Below are positions 34,405 to 42,598 of a stretch of 64,000 nt of DNA, piece by piece (position 1 is the stretch's first letter; each line of letters begins with the position of its first letter). The position numbers and the translations under genes are program-made. The notes beneath the pieces were generated by a model. That model made no database searches and was not told the origin of the DNA. It was given only the letters and a program-made list of their open reading frames with translations. This DNA is from Oscillatoria nigro-viridis PCC 7112 (lineage in GTDB: Bacteria > Cyanobacteriota > Cyanobacteriia > Cyanobacteriales > Microcoleaceae): the NCBI RefSeq assembly GCF_000317475.1, contig NC_019729.1, forward strand, positions 696,501 to 760,500, in the 5' to 3' direction.

Positions 34405-35160
34405 CTACCCGATCGCCTTTTCGTAGCGCTTGTTAATTTCCGCCCAATTAACCACATTCCACCAAGCTTTTAAGTAGTCTGCGCGCAGGTTTTGATATTT
34501 GAGATAATAAGCGTGTTCCCAAACATCGTTACCCATAATTGGATAGTTGCCATCTATCAAAGGAGTGTCTTGATTTGCCGTAGTTGTAATCTCAAGTTTG
34601 CCAGCTTTATTGCGGACTAGCCACACCCAACCGCTGCCAAAACGCTTGGCGCCTGCATCGTTAAATTTTGCTTTAAAATCGTCAACACTGCCGAAAGTTT
34701 GCTTAATTGCTGTTGCAATTGCCCCTGTCGGTTCGCCGCCACCTTTGGGACTCATGATTTCCCAAAACATACTGTGATTTAGGTGTCCCCCGCCATTGTT
34801 ACGAACTGCTGTGCGAATATCTTCCGGCACTTTGCTCAAATCTCGCAGCATATTTTCCGCAGTGATATTTTTGAGTTGCGGGTATTTACTGACAGCATCG
34901 TTGAGGTTTTTAACGTAGGCGGCGTGGTGTTTGTCGTGGTGAAATTGCATTGTCCGCGCATCGATGTGCGGTTCTAAAGCATTGTATTCGTAGGGCAAAG
35001 GCGGAAGTGTAAAAGGCCCCGGAGTTTGGGCTATTTTTGGGCTTTCTGCAATTGGACTTGCTTGCGATACATTATTTCCTGACGCTTGGCAAGCACCTGC
35101 GGTAATAGCTCCGACGGTGGCAGTCACCAAATACAAGAAATCTCGGCGTTTGAGAGTCAT
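34405..35160 (-). CDS. sodB: Exported Fe/Mn superoxide dismutase
   Basis: 251 aa, about 50 residues longer than cytosolic SodB. The N-terminus [20 protein letters not shown] has a twin-arginine-like motif (RRDFLY) and then a lipobox-like TAGAC, so the enzyme is probably exported, perhaps as a lipoprotein. The catalytic domain is standard: [63 protein letters not shown] and the metal-binding [13 protein letters not shown]. The metal (Fe, Mn or cambialistic) is not certain; exported cyanobacterial enzymes are often Mn type, so the symbol is provisional. Confidence 0.92.
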   Translation of the reverse strand: MTLKRRDFLYLVTATVGAITAGACQASGNNVSQASPIAESPKIAQTPGPFTLPPLPYEYNALEPHIDARTMQFHHDKHHAAYVKNLNDAVSKYPQLKNITAENMLRDLSKVPEDIRTAVRNNGGGHLNHSMFWEIMSPKGGGEPTGAIATAIKQTFGSVDDFKAKFNDAGAKRFGSGWVWLVRNKAGKLEITTTANQDTPLIDGNYPIMGNDVWEHAYYLKYQNLRADYLKAWWNVVNWAEINKRYEKAIG

Positions 35161-35337
35161 AAAAAGTACCTAAGTGAATTATTAACTGTTTTATCTCAGA
35201 TTAAAGCAAAATGGGAGCGAGTTGATAAAAAAAGTTGTATCGCCCGAATGGATGAGACGGATGGGCGATGGTTGTGAGAGTTTCTCAAGTATAGGCTAAT
35301 TGTGTGCGCGTAACTAACTCACGTGCTCCGGTTCACC

Positions 35338-35370
35338 AACCCGGTTTCTGCCTCGAAACCGGGTTTTTTT
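35338..35370 (+). terminator. Perfect hairpin with T tract
   Basis: AACCCGGTTTC-TGCCTC-GAAACCGGGTT is an 11-bp perfect stem followed by TTTTT on the plus strand. It lies immediately downstream of the minus-strand aldo/keto reductase gene (stop at 35376) and upstream of the superoxide dismutase gene. The arms are copies of the dispersed AAACCCGGTTTC element seen at 5106, 9470, 9520, 58815 and 58870. Confidence 0.65.
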
Positions 35371-35375
35371 TGCGA

Positions 35376-36581
35376 TTATTCTTGGGACAAGCGCTGGATG
35401 GCTTGACCTCCAAAAAGCCGATCGGCTGCTTTCAGAATACCGGGAATTTTAGCAGCGTGGGGACTGTGGGCGAGACAGCGGCGCAAGTCTAATTCATCGA
35501 GACGATGGCGTTCCGCCCCGCAAGCTACGGCTTTTTGGCCCGGGAACCAGTGGCCCCCATTACCTAAAAGGTTGTAGCGCATCTTGCAATAGTCGATCGT
35601 ATCGTAAGCCTGCGCCAAATTCCACAGCCACAAAATCACATAAATATTAATACCTCCGGGAGTATTTTCGATAGTTGGTAAACCGACGTGCCAAGTCTTA
35701 AACCAATCTTCTCCTAATTTATCAATGGCTGCTTTTTCAAGTTTTTCTAATATCGGTGGCAAAATTTCATCGGCTCTATCTAACAATTCTACAGCTTTCA
35801 GATGCTCGTTAAAATCTTCAGGTTTGGCTGCGCCCAAACTCAAAGTGTGTACTTGCGGATGCGACAAACAAAACAAATCATTAAACACCATCGGACTCAG
35901 CGGATAGCACAAATCTACCAATTTTTGCGGCGGGCTGTAAAGTTGACCGCCTTTGTCTGAAGGACTGATAATAAAAACGCCCATATCGTGACGTTTAGCC
36001 GCTTCAATAGCCGGCCAATTAATTTGATTGATGTAGTACCAGTGCAAGTTAAGATAATCAAATTGATTGGTTTCAATTGTTTTGACAATCACATCCGTCG
36101 GGCCGTGAGTGGAAAAACCAATAAACCTAACTTTGCCTTCTGCTTGCAACTTTTTCGCCACATCCATGCAGCCGCCCGGACGCATAGAATCCTCTAGCAA
36201 TTCCCACGTATTAATGCCGTGCAGCGACAGTAAATCGACGTATTCCAGTTGCAAATAAGCTAAGGATTTTTCAAACTCTTCGCGGAACTCTTGGGAGTTT
36301 GGTTTGGGACTAACTTTCGTTTGCACTATCAATTTTTCGCGGGGAAAGTTCGGCAAAATTAGCCCCAGTTGCATCTCGGAAGTGCCGTAACCGCGAGCAG
36401 TTTCTATGTGATTGATGCCGCATTCAACCGAGTAGCGAATCGTCGCTTCTAGATTTTGTTGATTGTCTGGGGGAATTTCATTGGCTGGCACGTCTTGCCA
36501 TTTGTACTGATATCTCATGCCACCGCAGGAAAAGACGGGCATGGATAATTCTGTGCGACCGAATCTGCGATATTGCATCAT
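35376..36581 (-). CDS. Aldo/keto reductase family oxidoreductase
   Basis: 401 aa from MMQYRRFGRTELSMPVFSCG at 36581; the open frame extends to 36683 only through a tandem repeat, so the shorter start is chosen. It has the (beta/alpha)8 aldo/keto reductase pattern: INHIETARGYGTSEMQLG (Glu where the usual catalytic Asp stands, with Tyr kept), LIVQTKVSP, YVDLLSLHGIN and IGFSTHG. The C-terminal 90 residues are an extra domain with cysteines and histidines (KAVACGAERHRLDELDLRRC) and could bind metal. The substrate is unknown. Confidence 0.85.
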   Translation of the reverse strand: MMQYRRFGRTELSMPVFSCGGMRYQYKWQDVPANEIPPDNQQNLEATIRYSVECGINHIETARGYGTSEMQLGLILPNFPREKLIVQTKVSPKPNSQEFREEFEKSLAYLQLEYVDLLSLHGINTWELLEDSMRPGGCMDVAKKLQAEGKVRFIGFSTHGPTDVIVKTIETNQFDYLNLHWYYINQINWPAIEAAKRHDMGVFIISPSDKGGQLYSPPQKLVDLCYPLSPMVFNDLFCLSHPQVHTLSLGAAKPEDFNEHLKAVELLDRADEILPPILEKLEKAAIDKLGEDWFKTWHVGLPTIENTPGGINIYVILWLWNLAQAYDTIDYCKMRYNLLGNGGHWFPGQKAVACGAERHRLDELDLRRCLAHSPHAAKIPGILKAADRLFGGQAIQRLSQE

Positions 36582-36600
36582 AATGAAAGTCAAAGCTATA

Positions 36601-36714
36601 GAAGAAGGAAGTTCGGCAACGAGCAATGTACGGGATGTAACGGATGTAGGATGTCCGGAAGAAGGAAGTTCGGCAACGAGCAATGTACGGGATGTAACGG
36701 ATGTAGGATGTCCG
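36601..36714. repeat. 57-bp tandem duplication upstream of the aldo/keto reductase gene
   Basis: Copies at 36601-36657 and 36658-36714 appear identical and begin GAAGAAGGAAGTTCGGCAAC; a third partial copy starts at 36715. Since 57 is a multiple of three, open frames run through on both strands. It lies 20 bp upstream of the chosen start, within the promoter/leader region. Confidence 0.85.
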
Positions 36715-36835
36715 GAAGAAGCAAGAAGGAAGATGTAACAATCGCAAGGGTGTCACTGATTAAGAACTTCTTAATAGTCTTGGAGGTTGCTAAGCTAATC
36801 CGCATTTAAATTGCATAGTAAAATAAATTTTTCCG

Positions 36836-37030
36836 TGGGGTGGGCAGGAGAGCCCGCCCTCAACATACAAATTAAATGCACAACAGCTTATAGGGTAATA
36901 AACCTTGTTTTTGGTATTTTTGCGGGTTGTAACTCCCATATTGCAGCATTCTCCTGAACAGGCAAGATGCCTGTTCCACAAAGAGTTTTTGCAGCATTCT
37001 TCTGAACAGGCAAGATGCCTGTTCCACAAA
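36836..37030. repeat. Intergenic palindromic repeats (GAACAGGCA-AGA-TGCCTGTTC)
   Basis: Two identical 21-nt palindromes lie at 36956-36976 and 37004-37024, inside a 48-bp tandem unit that also holds GCAGCATT and CACAAAGAGTTTTT. Each has a 9-bp perfect stem with an AGA triloop. A second type (GTGGGGTGGGCAGGAGAGCC) is at 36838-36857. Both types also occur inside the decarboxylase reading frame. Confidence 0.8.
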
Positions 37031-37061
37031 GAGTTTTTGACCACCACTGGGGCCGTTTTGA

Positions 37062-37778
37062 CTATTTAGAAATCTCCCGTACTACTGGTTTTCCGTCTTG
37101 GATTTCGCCGACTAAAACCAAATCTGTACAGTCTACAAACAAACCATTTTCTAACACACCGGGAATGTTATTCAATGTTTTTTCCATTTCTCCGGGGTTG
37201 GCAATGTCATCAAATTTGACATCAATTACCATATTACCTTGATCGGTAATTACGGGGCCTGCTTTTTTCACACCCATGCGGAGTTCGGGTTTGCCACCCA
37301 ATTTTTCAATGGCGCGCATCACTGGTGTTAATGCCATCGGTATAACTTCGATGGGCACGCGAAAAGTCGAACCCAATTTATCTACAATTTTGGAACTGTC
37401 AACTACTACAATAAACTGAGTGGCGAGGTAATCGACTACTTTTTCGCGGGTGTGGGCTGCGCCGCCACCTTTAATTAAGTTGAGGTGGGGATCTACTTCA
37501 TCAGCGCCGTCAATAGCCACATCTATTCTGTCAATTTCATCCAGTGTTGTCAGCGGTACTCCGTACTGTTTGGCTAACACTTCTGATTGAAAAGATGTCG
37601 GCACTCCCTTGATATCTTTGAGTTGACCGGATTTTATGCGATCGCCCAATGCTTGAATAGTATAAGCTGTAGTTGACCCGGTGCCGAGTCCGACAATCAT
37701 ACCAGATTGTACGCGATCGGCGGCAGCAAAGCCGACTTGCTGTTTCATCAATTTTACGGGATCTTGTTCTGCGGTCAT
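37062..37778 (-). CDS. rpiA: Ribose-5-phosphate isomerase A
   Basis: 238 aa, full length. It interconverts ribose-5-phosphate and ribulose-5-phosphate in the pentose phosphate and Calvin cycles. Motifs: [55 protein letters not shown], and [20 protein letters not shown]. The catalytic Asp/Glu/Lys positions are present. Confidence 0.97.
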   Translation of the reverse strand: MTAEQDPVKLMKQQVGFAAADRVQSGMIVGLGTGSTTAYTIQALGDRIKSGQLKDIKGVPTSFQSEVLAKQYGVPLTTLDEIDRIDVAIDGADEVDPHLNLIKGGGAAHTREKVVDYLATQFIVVVDSSKIVDKLGSTFRVPIEVIPMALTPVMRAIEKLGGKPELRMGVKKAGPVITDQGNMVIDVKFDDIANPGEMEKTLNNIPGVLENGLFVDCTDLVLVGEIQDGKPVVREISK

Positions 37779-37831
37779 GTTCGGTACTCCTCAATAGTTT
37801 TAAGATTATACCATTTATTATGGATTTATTT

Positions 37832-37948
37832 AACCGCAGAGAGCGCAGAGAACGCAGAGAGGAAGAAGAAGAAGAGAGGGAACTCGCAAATTATTTCAAG
37901 TGGGAACTTCTCTCTTTTTTCTCTGCGCCCTCTGCGTACTCTGCGGTT
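37832..37948. repeat. Inverted repeat of the AACCGCAGAG family
   Basis: The left arm 37832-37859 (AACCGCAGAG..CGCAGAG..CGCAGAG) and the right arm 37921-37948 are inverted copies, 24 of 28 positions matching. The spacer is purine-rich (GGAAGAAGAAGAAGAGAGG). The arm is itself a degenerate CGCAGAG tandem. The same sequence is found in frame inside the alpha-mannosidase gene (about 50980-51350). It lies immediately upstream of the truncated glycosyltransferase remnant. Confidence 0.75.
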
Positions 37949-38012
37949 CAATAAAAAAAATCTAGTTCACAAATCGGCGGATAATTGCCACGATGAAAAT
38001 GGGATTTCGCGC

Positions 38013-38396
38013 GGCGTTGATTGCAGGCGCAGGGTGGGGGACAAATCTAATTTAGAATTGCTGCGATCGCTCGATTTTTTAGTTATAGTCAATATAGTCG
38101 GCAAAGCGCTGGAAATCAAGCCGCTTTTGGGCGATCGCACTCAATTAATTTTGTGGATTCATAACGAACCCGGCTTTGTATTCCTCCAAGATTTCAATAA
38201 TGCTCGAGAAATCAATGCTTGCGACGCCTTTGTATTTGTTAGCGACTGGCAGCGCGAGCAATTTCACCGGCGCTTTGGGATTGACTCCAATCGCAGTTGT
38301 GTTTTAAGAAATGCGATCGCACCTTTTTTTGCTAACATTTTCGCCGATAATATTTCTCTCCTCTCTCATAAATCTCGACCGCCCATTCTAGCTTAA
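38013..38396 (+). pseudogene. Glycosyltransferase (GT4-like) remnant, 5'-truncated, ending at an in-frame stop
   Basis: The frame reads GVDCRRRVGDKSNLELLRSL, then FLVIVNIVGKALEIKPLLGD, LILWIHNEPGF and CDAFVFVSDWQREQFHRRFG, a family 4 glycosyltransferase N-terminal half. No start codon or N-terminal beta strand is found upstream; an inverted repeat occupies that place. It ends PPILA-stop at 38394-38396. The same frame continues after the stop as TSTPFRGLDILLKVFPAIR, the usual continuation of GT4 proteins, so the stop looks like a single base change (TAA in place of a Tyr codon) that separates it from the large gene downstream. Confidence 0.75.
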
Positions 38397-38426
38397 ACCA
38401 GCACTCCATTTCGCGGACTCGATATT

Positions 38427-41400
38427 TTGTTAAAAGTCTTTCCCGCAATTCGTCAATCTGTCCCCGGAACCAGATTAAAAGTATTTTCAAGCATGAAAGT
38501 ACACCAAATAGACGACAATGAAAACCAGCTTTTTTTCGGTCAACTTTACCGCCAGTGCCAGGAAACAGAAGGCGTCGAGTACGTCGGTTCCCTGCCGCAA
38601 CCCGAACTCGTCCGGCAACTGCCTTCTGTCGCGGTTTTAGCTTACCCGAATACCTATTTGGAAACCTCATCTATTGCCGTGATGGAGGCGATGGCCTGCG
38701 GTTGCCGGATTGTGACGAGTGAATTGGCAGCTTTGCCGGAAACAACTGCTGGGTTTGCCCGTCTAGTTTCAATGTCAGGGGTGGAAAATTTTGCATCGAT
38801 AACTAATTGGAAGCGTGCGGGCCAACCAGATTGGGAGGAATATACAAGGCAGTTTTTAGAGGCCGTAGTCGGAGTATTAAATGAGGGTAGGGGTACGGGC
38901 GGCGCAACTGCTGAAAATCATCTGAGACAGCAGGTAGAATATATAAATCGATGCTGTACTTGGTCTGCACGATCCCGAGAGTGGCTAGAATGGTTGAATA
39001 TTATTAGTGTAAAACCTGTAAGAGTGGCAGAGCAAATGATCGGGAATTCTTTAGTAGGTTTAGAGGCAGTGAGAGATTATTTTCAAAAGGGAAATTGGCT
39101 GAAAGATCGAGGCGATCTCGGTGGCGCCATCGAGAACTATCAGAAAGCTTTAGAGTTCAATCCCGAAGATGCGGAAGTTCATAAAAAGTTGGCGGAAGTT
39201 TATGCTTTACAAGGAGAATTTGAAAAGGCGATCGCCTCTTGCAATCTCGCGATTAAATTCAAACCGAATTTTGCTGCTGCTTACTTGACAATGGGCAATG
39301 CCCTGCACAGTCAAAACAAGCTAGAAATGGCAATTCAAGCTTACTTGCAAGCTTTAGAAATTCAGCCGGAATTTGCCGAAGCCAGCGCGAATCTCGGCAG
39401 TATGTATTACAAGTTAGGGGAATTGGAACAGGCGGCTAATTATTACCAAAAAGCTCTCGCCATTAATCCTCAATTAAGCTCAGTTAATTTGATGCTTGGC
39501 AGCGTTTTGCAGCAGCAAGAAAAGTTAGATGCAGCCATTGCTTGCTATCAAAAAGTGCTGCAACAGCAACCGGGAGATGCCAGCGCTGCTGAGAAACTAT
39601 CGAGTTTGCTCGCACAAAAACAGCGGCAAACTACCGACAGCAACTTTATCGAATTAGAAACAGAATCAGGCGCAGCGCAACCAGTATCTGTCAACAAAGA
39701 TGAAGGCTACGGCTTGCAGCCTTCGAGTATCAATTTGCCGCCAGCGCCCACCACTGAGACTTTAAATACTCCGTTTACAAACCCCGCCGAACTTTCCGAA
39801 CAAGTTACCTCGCTCAATGTTCCAGATAGCGGACAAGTTGCCAATTTTGAAGAAGTAGAACCGTACAATAAACTCGCAGAACAGTTTTTAGTTCAAGGTA
39901 AAATTAAAGAGGCGATCGCAGCTTGTCAGCAAGCGCTAAAAATTCGACCGGATTTCATCTACGCTTACGTCACTTTAGGTAATGCCTTGCAAGCAGAAGG
40001 CAAAACTGAAGCTGCGATTCGATCGTATTCTCAAGCCCTAGTGTTGCAGCCAAATTTTGCGGAAGTGCGCGCCAATATCGGCAGTATGTATTTCAAAATG
40101 GGGCGTTTGGAAGAAGCGATCGCCCATTACCAGCAAGCCATCGCCCTGAGTCCCGATTTAGCGGGAGCTCACTGGAATTTAGGGAAAGTATATCACCAAC
40201 ACGGCAACATCGAAGCAGCGATCGCCTGTTTTAAAAGAACATCCGAACTCAACCCGCAGCTAGTCGGTGCCGACTTCCACTTTAACTTAGGTAATCGACT
40301 TTTCAGCCAAGGAAAGCGCGACGAAGCCATCGAATGCTACGAAAAAGCGATCGCCATTAAACCGGATTGGGCCGAAGCTTACGGTAACATCGGCAGCGCG
40401 CGATCGCAACAAGGCAATCTCGAAGCCGCCATCGCTTACTATCAGAAAGCTGTAGCTTTAAAGCCGCACTTAGAAGTTTTGCACTTCAATATAGCCAACT
40501 CTTTTTTACAGCAAAACAAGTACGACGAAGCAATTACTAATTATCAAAACACTCTGAAAATTAAGCCCGACTGGCCGGAAGTTCACGCTAACCTCGGCAA
40601 TTGTTTTTCCATGCAGGGGCGGCTGGAAGAAGCTCTAGCCAGCTATCAGCAAGCTCTGGGATTAAAACCGAATTGGGCAGAGGTTTACTGCCGGATGGGA
40701 CACATTCAGAAACAAGATAAGCCGTTGGAGGCGATCGCCAATTTTGAAAAGGCGATCGAATGCAACCCCAATTTTAGCGAAGCCTACCAACAACTGTGCG
40801 ACTTGCTAAGCCATTCCACCAACCTCGCCGGAGCCCGCAGCGTAGCCGACAAATACTGCGAAAACTGCGGCGAAAATGCCCCAGTCATGTCAGCTACAGC
40901 CTACGTCTTTTCCTACCTGCAATCAGGTGTCAGCAAACAGGCAATTCAAAAACTCGAAGAAATCGAAAAACTCTGCTACGAAAAGGTCGAAACCTTTAGC
41001 GTAATCGAACTAAAACTGCTCTACGAAATCTTCCTGTTTGCAGTTTCTCACCTGCGAGACAACCGCGAAAAAAATGCCAGCTTCTACCGACTAATTGCCA
41101 AAGAATACTACCAAAAAGCCGTCCCGCTGCGGCAGCAAGTTAACAGAAGCAACCTAGCCAATTACCAAACCAAAGAACAGCGTCCTTTAAAAATCGGCTT
41201 CCTTTCCAAACACTTCCGCCGCCACTCGGTAGGCTGGTGCAGCGAAGCTTTAATTCGCGAATTAAGCCACATCACCCCCCACGTTCACCTTTACGTCACC
41301 GGCAAACTCCACCGAGATGAAGTTACGCAGCGGTTTGAAGACATGGCGGGCAAGTTTTACTGGCCTAAAAAATATCCAAACGGCTTTGCTGATGGCGGTG

Positions 41401-42299
41401 AAATCTTCGCCGAAGTAGCGCAAGACAACTTGGATGTTTTGATAGACTTAGACTCGATGACAGTGCCAACAAATGTGGAAGTTTTATACCAATATCCTGC
41501 GGGAATTTGCGTTTCTTGGCTGGGATTCGACGCACCCTACATTTCAGATAATCACTACTTTCTGTGCGACGAACACACTCACCCCCCTGGTGTTGAAAAA
41601 AATTACTTAGAACAGTTAGTAAGATTGCCTGCTTGTTCGGTAGCAATTGGCGCACTGCAAAGCATTCCTGTAAATCGAGAGGCGATTAGAAACGCTCTCG
41701 GAATTGGCTTAGATCAAATGACTTATCTGTGCGTTGCGCCTGGGAGAAAAACCAATCCCGAAATGGTACGAGCTCAAGTTCAAATCCTTAAGGAAGTACC
41801 AGATAGTTTGTTAATCCGCAAAGGTCAAGGCGACCCCGATGTTATTCACAGCACTTACCGCCAAGAATGCGAAATTCAGGGAGTAGATTTTGGTCGGATT
41901 AAGTTTATAGGTCAAACCAGAAGTGAAGAAGAACATCGCGCTATTTATTATGTAGCCGACGTGCTTTTAGATTCCTATCCTTACAACGGGGGAACTCACA
42001 ATTTAGAGGCTTTGTGGGCGAATTTGCCAGTGGTAACTCGCTCCGGCGACCAATATCTTTCGCGCATGGGTTACGCTTTTCTGAAAAGTGCAAATCTTGA
42101 TGTCGGTGCGGCCTGGAGTTGGGAAGAATACACGCAGTGGGGAGTTAAGTTTGGCCGCGATGCTGGTTTCAGAAATGCGGTGAAAGAGCATTTAGTAAAA
42201 TCTAAGCAGCCAGAACATCTCGCACCTTTGTGGAATCCTAAAAAGTTGGCTGAGGATATGTATGGGGTGTTTCAAAAACTTTTGTCAGTTGACGGTTGA
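38427..42299 (+). CDS. GT4 C-terminal half / 14 TPR / O-GlcNAc transferase-like (GT41) protein
   Basis: 1290 codons from a TTG at 38427; the first ATG is at 38493, so the true start is uncertain because the gene seems to be the downstream piece of a larger gene interrupted at 38396. Order: GT4 C-terminal half (about 1-190; VGSLPQPELVRQLPSVAVLA, ETSSIAVMEAMACGCRIV), five TPRs (about 215-395), a low-complexity linker, nine TPRs (about 475-800), then a GT41/SPINDLY-type catalytic region (about 905-1290; IGFLSKHFRRHSVGWCSEAL, WLGFDAPYISDNHYFL, YNGGTHNLEALWANLPVVT). GT41 enzymes add sugar, usually GlcNAc, to protein Ser/Thr. TPR and GT41 parts are intact and may still be made. A hairpin with a T tract follows at 42453. 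Confidence 0.88.
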   Translation: MLKVFPAIRQSVPGTRLKVFSSMKVHQIDDNENQLFFGQLYRQCQETEGVEYVGSLPQPELVRQLPSVAVLAYPNTYLETSSIAVMEAMACGCRIVTSELAALPETTAGFARLVSMSGVENFASITNWKRAGQPDWEEYTRQFLEAVVGVLNEGRGTGGATAENHLRQQVEYINRCCTWSARSREWLEWLNIISVKPVRVAEQMIGNSLVGLEAVRDYFQKGNWLKDRGDLGGAIENYQKALEFNPEDAEVHKKLAEVYALQGEFEKAIASCNLAIKFKPNFAAAYLTMGNALHSQNKLEMAIQAYLQALEIQPEFAEASANLGSMYYKLGELEQAANYYQKALAINPQLSSVNLMLGSVLQQQEKLDAAIACYQKVLQQQPGDASAAEKLSSLLAQKQRQTTDSNFIELETESGAAQPVSVNKDEGYGLQPSSINLPPAPTTETLNTPFTNPAELSEQVTSLNVPDSGQVANFEEVEPYNKLAEQFLVQGKIKEAIAACQQALKIRPDFIYAYVTLGNALQAEGKTEAAIRSYSQALVLQPNFAEVRANIGSMYFKMGRLEEAIAHYQQAIALSPDLAGAHWNLGKVYHQHGNIEAAIACFKRTSELNPQLVGADFHFNLGNRLFSQGKRDEAIECYEKAIAIKPDWAEAYGNIGSARSQQGNLEAAIAYYQKAVALKPHLEVLHFNIANSFLQQNKYDEAITNYQNTLKIKPDWPEVHANLGNCFSMQGRLEEALASYQQALGLKPNWAEVYCRMGHIQKQDKPLEAIANFEKAIECNPNFSEAYQQLCDLLSHSTNLAGARSVADKYCENCGENAPVMSATAYVFSYLQSGVSKQAIQKLEEIEKLCYEKVETFSVIELKLLYEIFLFAVSHLRDNREKNASFYRLIAKEYYQKAVPLRQQVNRSNLANYQTKEQRPLKIGFLSKHFRRHSVGWCSEALIRELSHITPHVHLYVTGKLHRDEVTQRFEDMAGKFYWPKKYPNGFADGGEIFAEVAQDNLDVLIDLDSMTVPTNVEVLYQYPAGICVSWLGFDAPYISDNHYFLCDEHTHPPGVEKNYLEQLVRLPACSVAIGALQSIPVNREAIRNALGIGLDQMTYLCVAPGRKTNPEMVRAQVQILKEVPDSLLIRKGQGDPDVIHSTYRQECEIQGVDFGRIKFIGQTRSEEEHRAIYYVADVLLDSYPYNGGTHNLEALWANLPVVTRSGDQYLSRMGYAFLKSANLDVGAAWSWEEYTQWGVKFGRDAGFRNAVKEHLVKSKQPEHLAPLWNPKKLAEDMYGVFQKLLSVDG

Positions 42300-42452
42300 C
42301 GGTTGACTGTTGACTGTTATTGGTTATTAGAAGGAAAAATTTCCGCATCTCTCACTCTTCCCCTCTTTCTGTGAAGTCTTGTAACAATCTTCGTGGAAAT
42401 GCGTAAAAATTCCGCGCCGAGTCTGATAGATAAATAGCTGATTCATAGTACC

Positions 42453-42495
42453 GCGATCGCACTAACTTTATGCCAGTTAGGGCGATCGCTTTTTT
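42453..42495 (+). terminator. Rho-independent-like terminator built on HIP1 sites
   Basis: GCGATCGCACTAACT and AGTTAGGGCGATCGC pair (one G bulge) around the loop TTATGCC and are followed by TTTTTT. It lies about 150 bp after the OGT-like gene and before the convergent GGDEF gene. Both arms contain the HIP1 octamer, so its palindromic ends help to form the stem. Confidence 0.7.
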
Positions 42496-42598
42496 AGTAA
42501 CACCACTTTCAAAAAAGAATGCAACTGCAGACAAGCTCGAAGCCAGCAGCTTCATCACTAAGTCCCAAATCTAAAATCTCAAATCTAAAATAACCTGA

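Noticed and set aside
42352..42558. 68-codon minus-strand frame after the OGT-like gene
   Set aside because: It runs through the HIP1-based terminator and has no family or ribosome site.
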